From positions 90,803-154,802 of the forward strand of contig NZ_JAALJI010000018.1 in assembly GCF_011064595.1 (NCBI RefSeq): a stretch of 64,000 nucleotides of DNA, in the 5' to 3' direction. Position 1 is the first letter of the stretch. Each line of letters starts with the position of its first letter. The position numbers and the translations under genes are program-made. Below the pieces are notes generated by a model. The model was not told the origin of the DNA and searched no databases. It worked only from the letters and a program-made list of their open reading frames with translations. Origin of the DNA: Paludisphaera soli. GTDB taxonomy: Bacteria > Planctomycetota > Planctomycetia > Isosphaerales > Isosphaeraceae. This document shows positions 40,420 to 48,939 of this stretch, one piece after another.

Positions 40420-41892
40420 TCACGCCGGGGCGTCCCACGCCCCGGTGCTCAAATACTCGTGGATCGACGCGGCGGCCTTGCGGCCGGCCCCCATGGCGAG
40501 GATGACCGTCGCGCCGCCGGTGACGATGTCGCCGCCGGCGAAGACGCCCCGCTTCGACGTCCGCAGCGTCTCCGGGTCGGCGGCGATGTAGCCCTTGCGG
40601 GTCGTCGCGAGCTCCGGCGTGGTCGACTGAACGAGCGGGTTGGCCGACGTCCCCAGCGCGATCACGGCCATCTGGATCGGCGTCTCGAACTCCGAGCCGG
40701 GGATCTCCTTGGGCGATCGGCGGCCCGAGGCGTCGGGCTCGCCCAGCTCCATCCGGACGCAGCGCACGCCCGAGACGAACCCGTCGGCGTCGCCGAGGAA
40801 GGCGACCGGGTTGGTCAGCGTCATCAGGGCGATCCCCTCCTGCTTGGCGTGCTTCAGCTCCTCGGCCCGGGCGGGCATCTCGGCCTCGGAGCGGCGGTAG
40901 ATCAGGTAGCTGGTCCGCGCGCCCAAGCGGCAGGCGGTTCGGACGGCGTCCATCGCCGTGTTGCCGCCGCCGACGACCGCCACGTCGCGGCCCCGGCAGT
41001 CGAAGACCGGCTCGTCGCTCTCGGGGAAGGCATCGGCCCGCATCAGGTTCACCCGGGTCAGGAACTCGTTCGCCGAGTAGACGCCGTTCAGGTGCTCTCC
41101 GGGGACGTCCAGGAACTTCGGCAGCCCCGCGCCGGTGGCGACGAAGACGGCGTCGTAGCCCTCGTCGGCCATCAATTCGTCGATGGTGACCGTCTTGCCG
41201 ATCACGACGTTGGTCTGGAATTCGACCCCCATCATCCGCATGGCGTCGACCTCGTGGCGGACGATCTCCTTCGGGAGCCGGAACTCGGGGATGCCGTACA
41301 AAAGGACGCCGCCGATGGCGTGCAGCGCCTCGAAGACCGTCACCGCGTGGCCCTGCCGGACGAGGTCTCCTGCCGCGCTGAGCCCCGCCGGGCCGCTGCC
41401 GACGATCGCCACCTTCTTGCCGGTGGCCAGGGGCCGCTCGGGCAGGCCGACGCGGCCGGTCCGGCGCTCGTAATCGGCGACGAACCGTTCGAGGTAGCCG
41501 ACGCCCAGGGGCTCGAATTTGTTGCCCAGGATGCAGCAGCCTTCGCACTGGGTCTCCTGCGGGCAGACCCGGCCCGTGATCGCCGGCAGGATGTTGTCCT
41601 CGCGGATCTTGGCGGCCGCGCCCAGGAAGTCGCCGGCGACGATCAGATCGACGAAGTCCTTGACCTTCACCCCCACCGGGCAGCCCGAAGTGCACTTGGG
41701 ATTCGCGCAGGAGAGGCAGCGCAGGGCCTCGGTCGCGGCCCCCATGACGGTCAGGCCCTGGTTGACCTCCTCGAAGTTCGTCCGCCGCCGGGCCGGGTCC
41801 TGCTCGGGCATGGGCTGCCGGGGGATCTTCATCCGATCCTTCTTCGACAGCGGGGGGGCGGGGACGGCGGGGTCGGGCGTCTCGGCGTTCAT
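40420..41892 (-). CDS. NfnB/GltD-type NADPH-dependent FAD/iron-sulfur oxidoreductase
   Basis: A 490-aa flavoprotein related to the small subunit of glutamate synthase and to NfnB/SudA. N-terminal Cys at about 59, 62, 67, 71 and 110, 116, 119/120 (CLSCANPKCTSGCPVG and CPQETQCEGCC) fit two [4Fe-4S] clusters. FAD-binding VAIVGSGPAGLSAAG lies at about 161-175 and the NADPH-binding VAVVGGGNTAMDAVRTACRL in the middle; GVFAGGDIVTGGATVILAMG closes the FAD site. The ATG at 41892 overlaps the stop of the NfnA-like gene (ATGA), so the subunits are coupled. The pair could act as an NADPH:ferredoxin transhydrogenase or as an NADPH-reductase module; no large GltB subunit is in this window. Confidence 0.9.
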   Translation of the reverse strand: MNAETPDPAVPAPPLSKKDRMKIPRQPMPEQDPARRRTNFEEVNQGLTVMGAATEALRCLSCANPKCTSGCPVGVKVKDFVDLIVAGDFLGAAAKIREDNILPAITGRVCPQETQCEGCCILGNKFEPLGVGYLERFVADYERRTGRVGLPERPLATGKKVAIVGSGPAGLSAAGDLVRQGHAVTVFEALHAIGGVLLYGIPEFRLPKEIVRHEVDAMRMMGVEFQTNVVIGKTVTIDELMADEGYDAVFVATGAGLPKFLDVPGEHLNGVYSANEFLTRVNLMRADAFPESDEPVFDCRGRDVAVVGGGNTAMDAVRTACRLGARTSYLIYRRSEAEMPARAEELKHAKQEGIALMTLTNPVAFLGDADGFVSGVRCVRMELGEPDASGRRSPKEIPGSEFETPIQMAVIALGTSANPLVQSTTPELATTRKGYIAADPETLRTSKRGVFAGGDIVTGGATVILAMGAGRKAAASIHEYLSTGAWDAPA

Positions 41893-42797
41893 GATCGGCG
41901 GGCCTCCGCGCGGACTTCCGGGTGCTCCCACTCCAGGCGGCACGACTCGCGGACGCGGTCCAGGTCGCGTTCGGGGTCTTCCAGGAACCGCCTGAGCGAC
42001 TCGGACTCGTTCGAGAGATAGGTCCGGTTGCGGCGGACGAGCGTCTCGAAGTCGATCTCGTGGGCGTCGAACTCGGGGCCGTCCACGCAGGCGAACCGCG
42101 CCCCGGCGGTGGTGAGCACCCGGCAGCCGCCGCACATGCCGGTGCCGTCCACCATCAAAGAGTTGAGGCTGACGACCGTCTTGATCCCCTTCGGCCGGGT
42201 CGTCTCGGCGACCGCCTGCATCATGCGGGTGGGGCCGATCGCCAGCACCAGGTCGATCGCCCGGCCCGACTCGATCAGCTCGCGGAGGACCTCGGTCACG
42301 AACCCCTTGCGGGCGTAGCTGCCGTCGTCGGTCGTCACCAGCAGTTCGTCGCTGATCGCGCCGATCTCGGCCTCGAGGATCACCAGCTCCTTGTTGCGGG
42401 CGCCGACGATCGACACGACGTGGTTGCCGGCCTCCTTCATGGCCTTCGCAGTCGGGTAGGCGATGGCCGCCCCCAGGCCCCCGCCGATGACGACGACCGT
42501 GCCGAAGGCCTCGACGTGCGAGGGCGTCCCCAGCGGCCCGACCAGGTCCAGGATCGCGTCGCCGGGGCCGAGCATGTTGAGGAGCTTGGTCGTCTTGCCG
42601 ACCCCCTGGACGATCAGCGTGACCGTGCCGCGATCGGGGTCCGAATCGGCGATCGTCAGCGGGATCCGCTCGCCGTGATCGTGCAGCCGGAGGATGACGA
42701 ACTGGCCGGCCTTGCGCTTCCTCGCCACGCGCGGGGCCTCGATCACGAAACGCTTGACGTCGGGTGCGAGGAACTCGGCCTCGACGATCGGGAACAT
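41889..42797 (-). CDS. NfnA-type (sulfide dehydrogenase/ferredoxin-NADP reductase subunit) FAD/[2Fe-2S] protein
   Basis: A 302-aa protein of the ferredoxin-NADP reductase/PyrK-like family. It starts at ATG 42797 (FPIVEAEFLAPDVKRFVIEA). The FAD-binding block is RIPLTIADSDPDRGTVTLIV and the NAD-binding block VVVIGGGLGAAIAYPTAKAM. The C-terminal MVDGTGMCGGCRVL and ARFACVDGPEFDAHEIDF give Asp 218, Cys 222, Cys 225 and Cys 237, the one-Asp/three-Cys [2Fe-2S] ligand pattern known for NfnA. Together with NfnB it would form the heterodimer that couples NADH, NADPH and ferredoxin. It stands first in this two-gene unit. Confidence 0.9.
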   Translation of the reverse strand: MFPIVEAEFLAPDVKRFVIEAPRVARKRKAGQFVILRLHDHGERIPLTIADSDPDRGTVTLIVQGVGKTTKLLNMLGPGDAILDLVGPLGTPSHVEAFGTVVVIGGGLGAAIAYPTAKAMKEAGNHVVSIVGARNKELVILEAEIGAISDELLVTTDDGSYARKGFVTEVLRELIESGRAIDLVLAIGPTRMMQAVAETTRPKGIKTVVSLNSLMVDGTGMCGGCRVLTTAGARFACVDGPEFDAHEIDFETLVRRNRTYLSNESESLRRFLEDPERDLDRVRESCRLEWEHPEVRAEARRS

Positions 42798-43055
42798 GGC
42801 AGGGGCCTCGTCGAACGCGAGTCGGGCCGGCGACGACCGGCCGGCGACGACGCCGGATTCGGGGCATGAGCGTTCGTCATGCGGAGGCCCGGGCGAGGGC
42901 CTCGGGAAAGTCGACCGGCGTCGGTCAGGAGGCGGCGCCCGGGGTCGCCGGGCCGCCCTTCGCACTGGGGGCACCTTCGATTATGCATCGCCCCGCGCGG
43001 GGGGCCTAGCCGAAACCGTCGGGCGCGGCGATTTTGACGGAATCGACCGAAATGA

Positions 43056-44399
43056 TCATCGCGGCCTGTCCGGAGCCGGCGATTCCCCCGGGAATTTGCC
43101 CCGGAGTCGGTACAGGGCGATGAGGGCTCGGTCGAGCATCGTCTCGCCGGCGCCGAGGGCGATGGGGGACATCCGGGGGTCGGCCCCGTAGCCCCCTTCG
43201 GAGGCGGCCTCGATCGTCGGGAAGTAGAGGAGGTGGCCGTTGCAGTAGCCCAGGACGAGGGCGTGGGGGAGGTCGGCGCGTTCGCGGAGGCGGGTCGCGT
43301 GGCGGTGGAAGGGCTCGCCGGGGAGGCCGACGAGGCCGAGCGAATCGCCGAGGAGGGCCGTCGTGGTCTCGGGGGTCACGCCGCCGGCGAACTCGTCCGC
43401 CACGTTCGCCACCAGCTCGGGGAAGAAGGCCCGGCCGTAGAGGATGCGGTTCAGGGGGTTGGCCAGGTCGAGCCGGGCGTCGAACCGATGCGACTCGACC
43501 GCCACGCCGATCGCGGGCCGGACGGCCTCGGCGGACCGGGCCTGCTCGGCCGCCTCCAGGGCGGCGAGGCCGAGAACGCGGCCGAAGGCGTCCGCCCCCT
43601 CGACGCCGGCCGGCGCGTTCGGGCTCATGTCCCCGCCGGCCCCCTGGAGGAACACGCAGGGGGCGCTCAGGCCTTCCTCGACCGTCGCCCGCAGCGCGCC
43701 CGGGTAGTCGGCCGAGAACCGGAGGTCGTCCCCCGCCCGCATGACCGGATGGGCGGCGAAGTGGACGACCGCGGCCAGGGGCGAACCGTCGGGGCGGTCG
43801 AGCCGGATCACGGTGAGCTTCGGGTCGGTGGCCTTCGGCTCCTTCTTCGTGTGCCGGTTGCGGTTGAGCGTCAGGTCCTTCGCCGCCGCCCGGATCGCGA
43901 CCGGTTCGAGCCGGTCGTCGGCCTCCAGGATCGCGCCGGCCAGTTGATCGGGGAGGTCGCGGGCGTAGGCGACGGCGTCGTCGAACTTTCCGCGGCCGCG
44001 GCCGGGCTCGTCGGTCAGCTCGATCACCGGGCCGTGGTGGGTGTGGCTGCCGCAGAGGAGGACGGCGACGATCCCCCTGGGGGCGACGGCCTCGCGGATC
44101 CTCGCCGTCATGGCCGGAGTCGGGCCGCGGCCCAGGTCCATCCCGACGATCGCCAGCTTCTTCCCCCCCGCCTCGACGACCACGGTCCGGGCCAAAAGTC
44201 GGTCCCGGACGCCCGTCGAGAGGACGTCGTGTCGCGCGCCGTAGCCCCACATGGGCGTGGGCTTCGGGGGCGTGACGTCGCGGTCGGCGACGCCCGCCCG
44301 GAACGTCGGCGGGGGCTCCTCGGCCGGCGTGGGGGGGGTGAGCAGGGCGGCGGCGAGGCCGAGCAGGCCGACGAGTCCCGGGGTGTTCCGCACGCTCAT
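43056..44399 (-). CDS. Neutral/alkaline ceramidase-like secreted protein
   Basis: A 447-aa exported protein. ATG 44399 has GGAGGG about 8 nt upstream and yields a signal peptide (MSVRNTPGLVGLLGLAAALL). The body matches the N-terminal domain of neutral/alkaline non-lysosomal ceramidases: FRAGVADRDVTPPKPTPMWG, then GSHTHHGPVIE with metal-binding His, FAAHPVMRAGDDLRFSADYP and FLQGAGGDMSPN. Planctomycetes carry many such proteins; ceramide hydrolysis is not established for most of them and the C-terminal ceramidase domain is absent here. It is solitary and followed by a 260-nt spacer. Confidence 0.9.
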   Translation of the reverse strand: MSVRNTPGLVGLLGLAAALLTPPTPAEEPPPTFRAGVADRDVTPPKPTPMWGYGARHDVLSTGVRDRLLARTVVVEAGGKKLAIVGMDLGRGPTPAMTARIREAVAPRGIVAVLLCGSHTHHGPVIELTDEPGRGRGKFDDAVAYARDLPDQLAGAILEADDRLEPVAIRAAAKDLTLNRNRHTKKEPKATDPKLTVIRLDRPDGSPLAAVVHFAAHPVMRAGDDLRFSADYPGALRATVEEGLSAPCVFLQGAGGDMSPNAPAGVEGADAFGRVLGLAALEAAEQARSAEAVRPAIGVAVESHRFDARLDLANPLNRILYGRAFFPELVANVADEFAGGVTPETTTALLGDSLGLVGLPGEPFHRHATRLRERADLPHALVLGYCNGHLLYFPTIEAASEGGYGADPRMSPIALGAGETMLDRALIALYRLRGKFPGESPAPDRPR

Positions 44400-44469
44400 G
44401 GGAGGTCCCTCCGAGTCGGCGGGAGAGGTCCCCCCGCCCGCCAAAACGCCCCGGGTCGAGCGTCGACCC

Positions 44470-44497
44470 TTGCAAGGGCGTCACGGCCTAGTAAAAT
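44470..44497 (+). promoter_or_regulatory. Candidate promoter upstream of the Phd-type gene
   Basis: TTGCAA at 44470-44475, a 16-nt spacer and TAAAAT (5 of 6) at 44492-44497. It points to the antitoxin-like gene 263 nt downstream, leaving a long leader with an AT-rich TTTTTTAAGC stretch. Confidence 0.4.
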
Positions 44498-44759
44498 AGT
44501 CGTACCGCGTCGCGCGGGACGCATGTCTCGGCCCCCGCAGCGCCAGGAGCCTCGGGCCTCCGGCCTGCATCGTCGATTTCCGAGGGCGGATCGTCGCCCC
44601 AACTGTTCAAGACGTTTTTTAAGCAAGCTGTCGAAATTCGCCGCATGCGTCGAATCGAACCGCCGCGAGGTCTCGCGACGATCGACCGCGCCTGGCGGTC
44701 GCGAGGGCCCCGAGGATCGAGGGGCGTCGCATCATCTTTGATTGGCGGAGGCCTTGTTC

Positions 44760-45056
44760 ATGGCGGAAAAGACCTCGGATTCACCCGTCCGGATCATCGG
44801 CAGCCGGGAGCTGCACCAGAACCTGCCGGGCATCCTCCGGGAGCTGGAGAACGACAAGGTCCGCTACGTCCTCACCGTCCACGGCAAGCCCCGCGCGGTC
44901 CTGGTCGGGGCCGAGCCCTACCTCGGCATGATCCTCGACGGCCGGAAGTCGAGCGAGGCCCTCGTCGGCCTGCAGCTCACCGCGCTTTTGGGCGGCGACC
45001 TGGGCTCCGTCCCGCTCGATGACCTGGAGCGGGCCCTCGACCCCCGTCAGGACTGA
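44760..45056 (+). CDS. Phd/YefM family antitoxin-like protein without adjacent toxin
   Basis: A 98-aa protein; ATG 44760 has GGAGG 9 nt upstream. Residues about 8-60 resemble the Phd/YefM fold: VRIIGSRELHQNLPGILREL, VRYVLTVHGKPRAVLVGAEP and YLGMILDG. Such proteins bind their own operator through the N-terminus and neutralise a toxin through the C-terminus. The C-terminal 40 residues (LQLTALLGGDLGSVPLDDLE) differ from classical antitoxins. No RelE, Doc or PIN toxin gene is adjacent: the next gene is the convergent DedA gene. It may be a solitary regulator or a remnant. Confidence 0.82.
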   Translation: MAEKTSDSPVRIIGSRELHQNLPGILRELENDKVRYVLTVHGKPRAVLVGAEPYLGMILDGRKSSEALVGLQLTALLGGDLGSVPLDDLERALDPRQD

Positions 45057-45096
45057 CGCCGGCGGCCGAGGCGAGGACCCCCTCCCCTCCCCTCGC

Positions 45097-45792
45097 TCAT
45101 TCGGCCAGGCCCGCCTCCACGGCCTCGCGCTCGGCCTCCCGCTTCGAGTTCATCCGGGCGCGGACGAACTCGAACACGGCCGGCAGGACCGAGATGACGA
45201 TGATCGCCACGACGACCAGCTTGAAGTTCTTCTGGACGATCTCGCGGCCGCCGAACCACCAGCCCCCCACCAGGAACATCGCCACCCAGGCGATGGCCCC
45301 GGTGACGTTGTAGAGCGCGAACTTGCCGTAGCTCATCCGGCCGATGCCGGCCACGAACGGGGCGAAGGTCCGCACGATCGGGATGAACCGCGCCAGGATG
45401 ATCGTCACGGCGCCGTACTTCTCGTAGAACTCGTGCGCGTGGATCAGGTGCTTGCGGTTCAGCAGCCGCGAGTTCTCCTTCGCGAAGACCTTGGGCCCGA
45501 CGTACCAGCCGATCGCGTAGTTCACCGCGTCGCCCAGGATCGCCGCGACGATCAGGAGGATGGTCAGCGGCAGGAGCTGCACCGGCGCGTCCGGGTGCGC
45601 CGCCACCGCGCCGGCCGCGAACAGCAGCGAGTCGCCGGGCAGGAACGGCGTGACGACCAGGCCGGTCTCGGCGAAGATGATCGCGAAGAGGATCACGTAG
45701 AGCCAGGGCCCGACCATCTGGGCCATCTGGTTGAGCGACTCCGGGCTGAAATGGATCACGAAATCGACTAGCTGCTGGACAAGCTCCATCAT
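45097..45792 (-). CDS. DedA family membrane protein
   Basis: A 231-aa polytopic protein of the DedA (VTT/SNARE-associated) family. Motifs are FAETGLVVTPFLPGDSLLFA, ILGDAVNYAIGWYVGPKVF and the basic hallmark ARFIPIVRTFAPFVAGIGRM. Members act as undecaprenyl-phosphate or lipid flippases and in membrane-potential maintenance. The start is one of two adjacent ATGs (45792 or 45789) just after GGAG; the second has the better spacing. It is convergent with the Phd-like gene, and the ExbD/ExbB genes lie upstream on the same strand, 54 nt away, so a three-gene transcript is possible. Confidence 0.95.
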   Translation of the reverse strand: MMELVQQLVDFVIHFSPESLNQMAQMVGPWLYVILFAIIFAETGLVVTPFLPGDSLLFAAGAVAAHPDAPVQLLPLTILLIVAAILGDAVNYAIGWYVGPKVFAKENSRLLNRKHLIHAHEFYEKYGAVTIILARFIPIVRTFAPFVAGIGRMSYGKFALYNVTGAIAWVAMFLVGGWWFGGREIVQKNFKLVVVAIIVISVLPAVFEFVRARMNSKREAEREAVEAGLAE

Positions 45793-45846
45793 CGGCTCCA
45801 AAAGGAGGGGGCGGGGCGGGGCGGTCGAGGCGGGGACGATCCTTCG

Positions 45847-46299
45847 TCACGGCGAGGGCCGGTCGCCCTGGCGGTTCGATTCGTCGCGCGAGCGGACCGG
45901 GAGGCGGACGTTGCGGATCCCGGCCGAGTCGCAGACCGACAACACGTCGGCGAGGTCCTGATAGGCCAACGCGGCCCCGCCGCGGATCATCACGCCCTGG
46001 TTGGCGAACCGCGCCCGGGCCCGGCGGAGCAGCACGGCCAGGCCGTCCAGGTCGTGGACTTCCTCGCCGACGCCGACCTTCCCCGGCTCGATCACGGTGA
46101 GCACCAGGTCGTCGGGGGCGGCGGTCAGGGGCGCGGCGTCGGCCACTTCCGGGACCTTCACCGCGAACTCGCTCTCGTCCCAATCATACAGGCGGGTGGC
46201 CGCCATGAAGAACACCAATAAGCAGAGGATGACGTCCACCATCGGCGTCATGTTGATGAAAGGCGCTTCGTCCTGGGCCTGCAGGCGGCTGGAGAGCAT
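45847..46299 (-). CDS. ExbD/TolR family biopolymer transport protein
   Basis: A 150-aa protein with the family architecture: short cytosolic start, one membrane helix (about 17-37, NMTPMVDVILCLLVFFMAAT) with the proton-relay Asp in MVDV, and a periplasmic domain (LVLTVIEPGKVGVGEEVHDL, ANQGVMIRGGAALAYQDLAD). It works with ExbB to turn proton flux into work on the envelope. The ExbB gene lies 51 nt upstream on the same strand. The partner TonB or Tol-like protein is not in this window. Confidence 0.93.
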   Translation of the reverse strand: MLSSRLQAQDEAPFINMTPMVDVILCLLVFFMAATRLYDWDESEFAVKVPEVADAAPLTAAPDDLVLTVIEPGKVGVGEEVHDLDGLAVLLRRARARFANQGVMIRGGAALAYQDLADVLSVCDSAGIRNVRLPVRSRDESNRQGDRPSP

Positions 46300-46350
46300 C
46301 GAGGGGGCCTCGGGGGTTCCGCCGCGGGCGCGGCCAGGGGGCGGCTTGGC

Positions 46351-47241
46351 TCAGACGACGCGCGTCTCCTGGGCGGGCCGAGGGGCCTCGTTGGGGAGCC
46401 CGGGGGGGATGCGGCGGTCGAGGATCGAGGGCCGGATCGAGTCGCCGGCGACCAGCTCCACGACCTCGCGCGCGTGCTCGTCGACCTCGCGGGTCAGCAC
46501 GTCGAGGCGGTTGAGCAGATAGTAATACATGCAGACGGCCAGGATCGCGATCGCCAGCCCGAAGGCGGTGGCGATCAGCGCCAGGCTGATCCCCTGGGCC
46601 AGCATCTCGCCCCGAGAAGGCCCGGCCTTGCCGCCGAGGGCGTCGAACGACTGGATGATGCCGACGACCGTCCCCAGCAGCCCCAGCAGCGGGCCGAGCG
46701 TCGCCATGCCGCTGAGGACCCGGAGGTTCCGCTTCAATTCGAGGACCTCGCCGGCCGAGTCGAAGGCGACGATCTGGCGGATCTCCGCCCCCGGCCGGCC
46801 CCAGGCCCGGACGGCGTGGCCGAACACCCGCGCCGCCACGCTGTCGTGCGCCTTGCACAGCTCCAGGGCCCGGTCGCGGTCGAGCTTCCCCGCCGCCAGC
46901 CGCTCCAGGAAGCGGTCGACGAACTCGGGCGGGGCGATGCGCTTGCGGCGGAGCGCCAGCAACCGCTCCAGGGCGATCCCCATCGTCAGAATCGAGCACG
47001 CGGCCAGCGGCCAGAGCATCGGGTTGGCGGTTAGCAGCAGCCGTCGCATCGCGTTCCGGTCCACCCCCGGCTTGGCGTCGACGCCCGACGGGGCGGACGG
47101 CTCGGCCTTCGCCTCCACGACCGGGGTCACGGCGGGGGGGGCCGAGGCGTCCTGCGCCGACGCGGTCCCGATCCCGCCGGCGATCAGGAGGCAGGCGGAC
47201 GCGGCGAAGAGCCGCAGGGGCGTCGAGCGAAGGCGGGGCAT
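46351..47241 (-). CDS. MotA/TolQ/ExbB proton channel family protein with signal peptide
   Basis: A 296-aa protein starting at ATG 47241 (GGAGGGAGCC upstream). Unlike classical ExbB, it has an N-terminal signal peptide (RLFAASACLLIAGGIGTASA) and a short periplasmic Ala/Pro linker before the first membrane helix (MLWPLAACSILTMGIALERL). The channel domain has LSGMATLGPLLGLLGTVVGI and the closing helices ALIATAFGLAIAILAVCMYY. It forms the pentameric stator with ExbD encoded next. This extended form is common in planctomycetes. The gene is divergent from the DUF1501 gene, 206 nt away. Confidence 0.93.
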   Translation of the reverse strand: MPRLRSTPLRLFAASACLLIAGGIGTASAQDASAPPAVTPVVEAKAEPSAPSGVDAKPGVDRNAMRRLLLTANPMLWPLAACSILTMGIALERLLALRRKRIAPPEFVDRFLERLAAGKLDRDRALELCKAHDSVAARVFGHAVRAWGRPGAEIRQIVAFDSAGEVLELKRNLRVLSGMATLGPLLGLLGTVVGIIQSFDALGGKAGPSRGEMLAQGISLALIATAFGLAIAILAVCMYYYLLNRLDVLTREVDEHAREVVELVAGDSIRPSILDRRIPPGLPNEAPRPAQETRVV

Positions 47242-47447
47242 GGAGGCTCCCTCCGGGGGCGTGGTCATCCGAGGCCGATCCGTCGTGGATTCTAACGGAC
47301 CGGCCGACCCTGTCAATCGAGCCGACCGCGCCGAAACCCGCCGCCGGGCCCGGGTTTGGATGGGCCCGGCGGCCCTTTGGAGGTATCCTGGAGGACCAGC
47401 CGAGGAACGAGGAGGAAGACGCCGCAAGAATTCGGAGGACGCGACTC

Positions 47448-48914
47448 ATGAGCGGACTGGATCCCCTCCAGCCGAATCACGGCCACGCCCACCCCCACGC
47501 CTTCGGCGACCTTCGGGCCCGCGAGCGCGAAGGGCTGGTGATCGCCAGCCGCCGCAGCATGCTCAAGGCGAGCCTGGCGGGCCTGGCCGGGCTGACCCTG
47601 CCCGACCTCCTGCGCCTCCGCGCGTCGGCCTCGGCGACCAAGCCCCCGGGGGGGAAGGCCGTCATTCTCCTCTGGATGGCCGGCGGCCCCAGCCAGATCG
47701 ACACCTGGGACCCCAAGCCCAACCGCCCGCTGGAGAACCGCGGGCCGTTCGGCGTGATCTCGACCGCCCTGCCCGGCGTCCACATCTGCGAGCACCTGCC
47801 GAAGCAGGCGGCGATGCTCGACAAGTTCACGATCATCCGCTCGGTCGACGCCCGCCACAGCAACCACGAGCCGAACAAGGTCTTCCAGACCGCCAACCTC
47901 GACGCCGAGCCCCGCCGGAGCCCCAGCAAGGACCTGTATCCGGCCATAGGCTCGATCGTCGCCAAGCACCACGGGCCCAACCGGCCCGGAATCCCGCCGT
48001 ACGTCGCCTTCCAGACCTCGCGGTCGCACATCGCCTACGGCGGCCACCTCGGGAAGCAGTTCGACCCCTTCATCGCCAACCAGGCGTGCAAGCTGCCGAT
48101 CTACAACAACGTCGGCGTGGACTCCGGGCGGACGTCGCCCGCCGGGTTCTTCAAGCTCCCCGGCGGCATGACTCAGGAGCGGCTGGTGAGCCGCCAGGCG
48201 TTGCTGGAAGACCTCGACGGCCTCCGCCGCGCCCTCGACCACTCGCCCGACGTCGCCGCATTGGACAAGTACGGTCGCGAGGCCGTCGACCTCCTCATCG
48301 GCCGCCGCGCCCAGGAGGCGTTCGACCTGGAGAAGGAGCCGCAGGCCGTCCGCGACCGCTACGGCAAGCACCTCTGGTGTCAGCAGGCGCTGCTGGCCCG
48401 CCGCCTGGTCGAGGCCGGCTCGTCGTTCATCACGCTCGACCTGAGCTACCACGGGGCGTCGGGCACCTGGGACAATCACGGCGACAACATCCCGCCGTAC
48501 GGCGGCATCAGCAAGGGGCTCCAGCCGTTGTTGCCCTTGTTTGACCACCTGATCACCACGCTGGTCTCCGACCTCGACGAGCGCGGGCTGCTCGACGACG
48601 TGCTGGTGATCGCCATGGGCGAGTTCGGCCGGACGCCGAGGATGGGGACGCAGGGGAGCACCGACGGCCGCGACCACTGGAACGCGGTGATGTCCATGTG
48701 CCTCGCCGGCGGCGGCCTCAAGCACGGCCAGGTCATCGGCTCCACCGAGGCCGACGGCGGCCACATCAAGGACCGCCCGGTCACCCCCAGCGACCTCGCC
48801 GCCACCATCTACCGCCACATGGGCGTCCCCCTCGACGCCTACTATCAGGACGCCAACCAGCGCCCCCACTTCATCGTCGCCGACAACGGCCAGCCGATCG
48901 CCGAGCTGTTCTGA
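47448..48914 (+). CDS. DUF1501 domain-containing protein (Tat substrate)
   Basis: A 488-aa exported protein. A twin-arginine motif ASRRSMLK lies at about residues 34-40, before a hydrophobic segment (ASLAGLAGLTLPDLLRL). The DUF1501 body has ILLWMAGGPSQIDTWDPKPN, CEHLPKQAAMLDKFTIIRSV with HSNHE, and near the end VIAMGEFGRTPRM followed by GRDHWNAVMSMCLAGGG. The fold is alkaline-phosphatase/sulfatase-like, with His/Asp metal ligands, but no activity is proven. It usually pairs with DUF1549/DUF1553 cytochrome-type proteins; none is adjacent here. The esterase gene follows 25 nt downstream. Confidence 0.94.
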   Translation: MSGLDPLQPNHGHAHPHAFGDLRAREREGLVIASRRSMLKASLAGLAGLTLPDLLRLRASASATKPPGGKAVILLWMAGGPSQIDTWDPKPNRPLENRGPFGVISTALPGVHICEHLPKQAAMLDKFTIIRSVDARHSNHEPNKVFQTANLDAEPRRSPSKDLYPAIGSIVAKHHGPNRPGIPPYVAFQTSRSHIAYGGHLGKQFDPFIANQACKLPIYNNVGVDSGRTSPAGFFKLPGGMTQERLVSRQALLEDLDGLRRALDHSPDVAALDKYGREAVDLLIGRRAQEAFDLEKEPQAVRDRYGKHLWCQQALLARRLVEAGSSFITLDLSYHGASGTWDNHGDNIPPYGGISKGLQPLLPLFDHLITTLVSDLDERGLLDDVLVIAMGEFGRTPRMGTQGSTDGRDHWNAVMSMCLAGGGLKHGQVIGSTEADGGHIKDRPVTPSDLAATIYRHMGVPLDAYYQDANQRPHFIVADNGQPIAELF

Positions 48915-48939
48915 ACCGACCCCGGCACGGAGACCGCCC

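Noticed and set aside
44760..45792. Toxin-antitoxin pair formed by the Phd-type gene and its neighbour
   Set aside because: The neighbour is DedA, convergent and membrane-bound; it has no toxin features.
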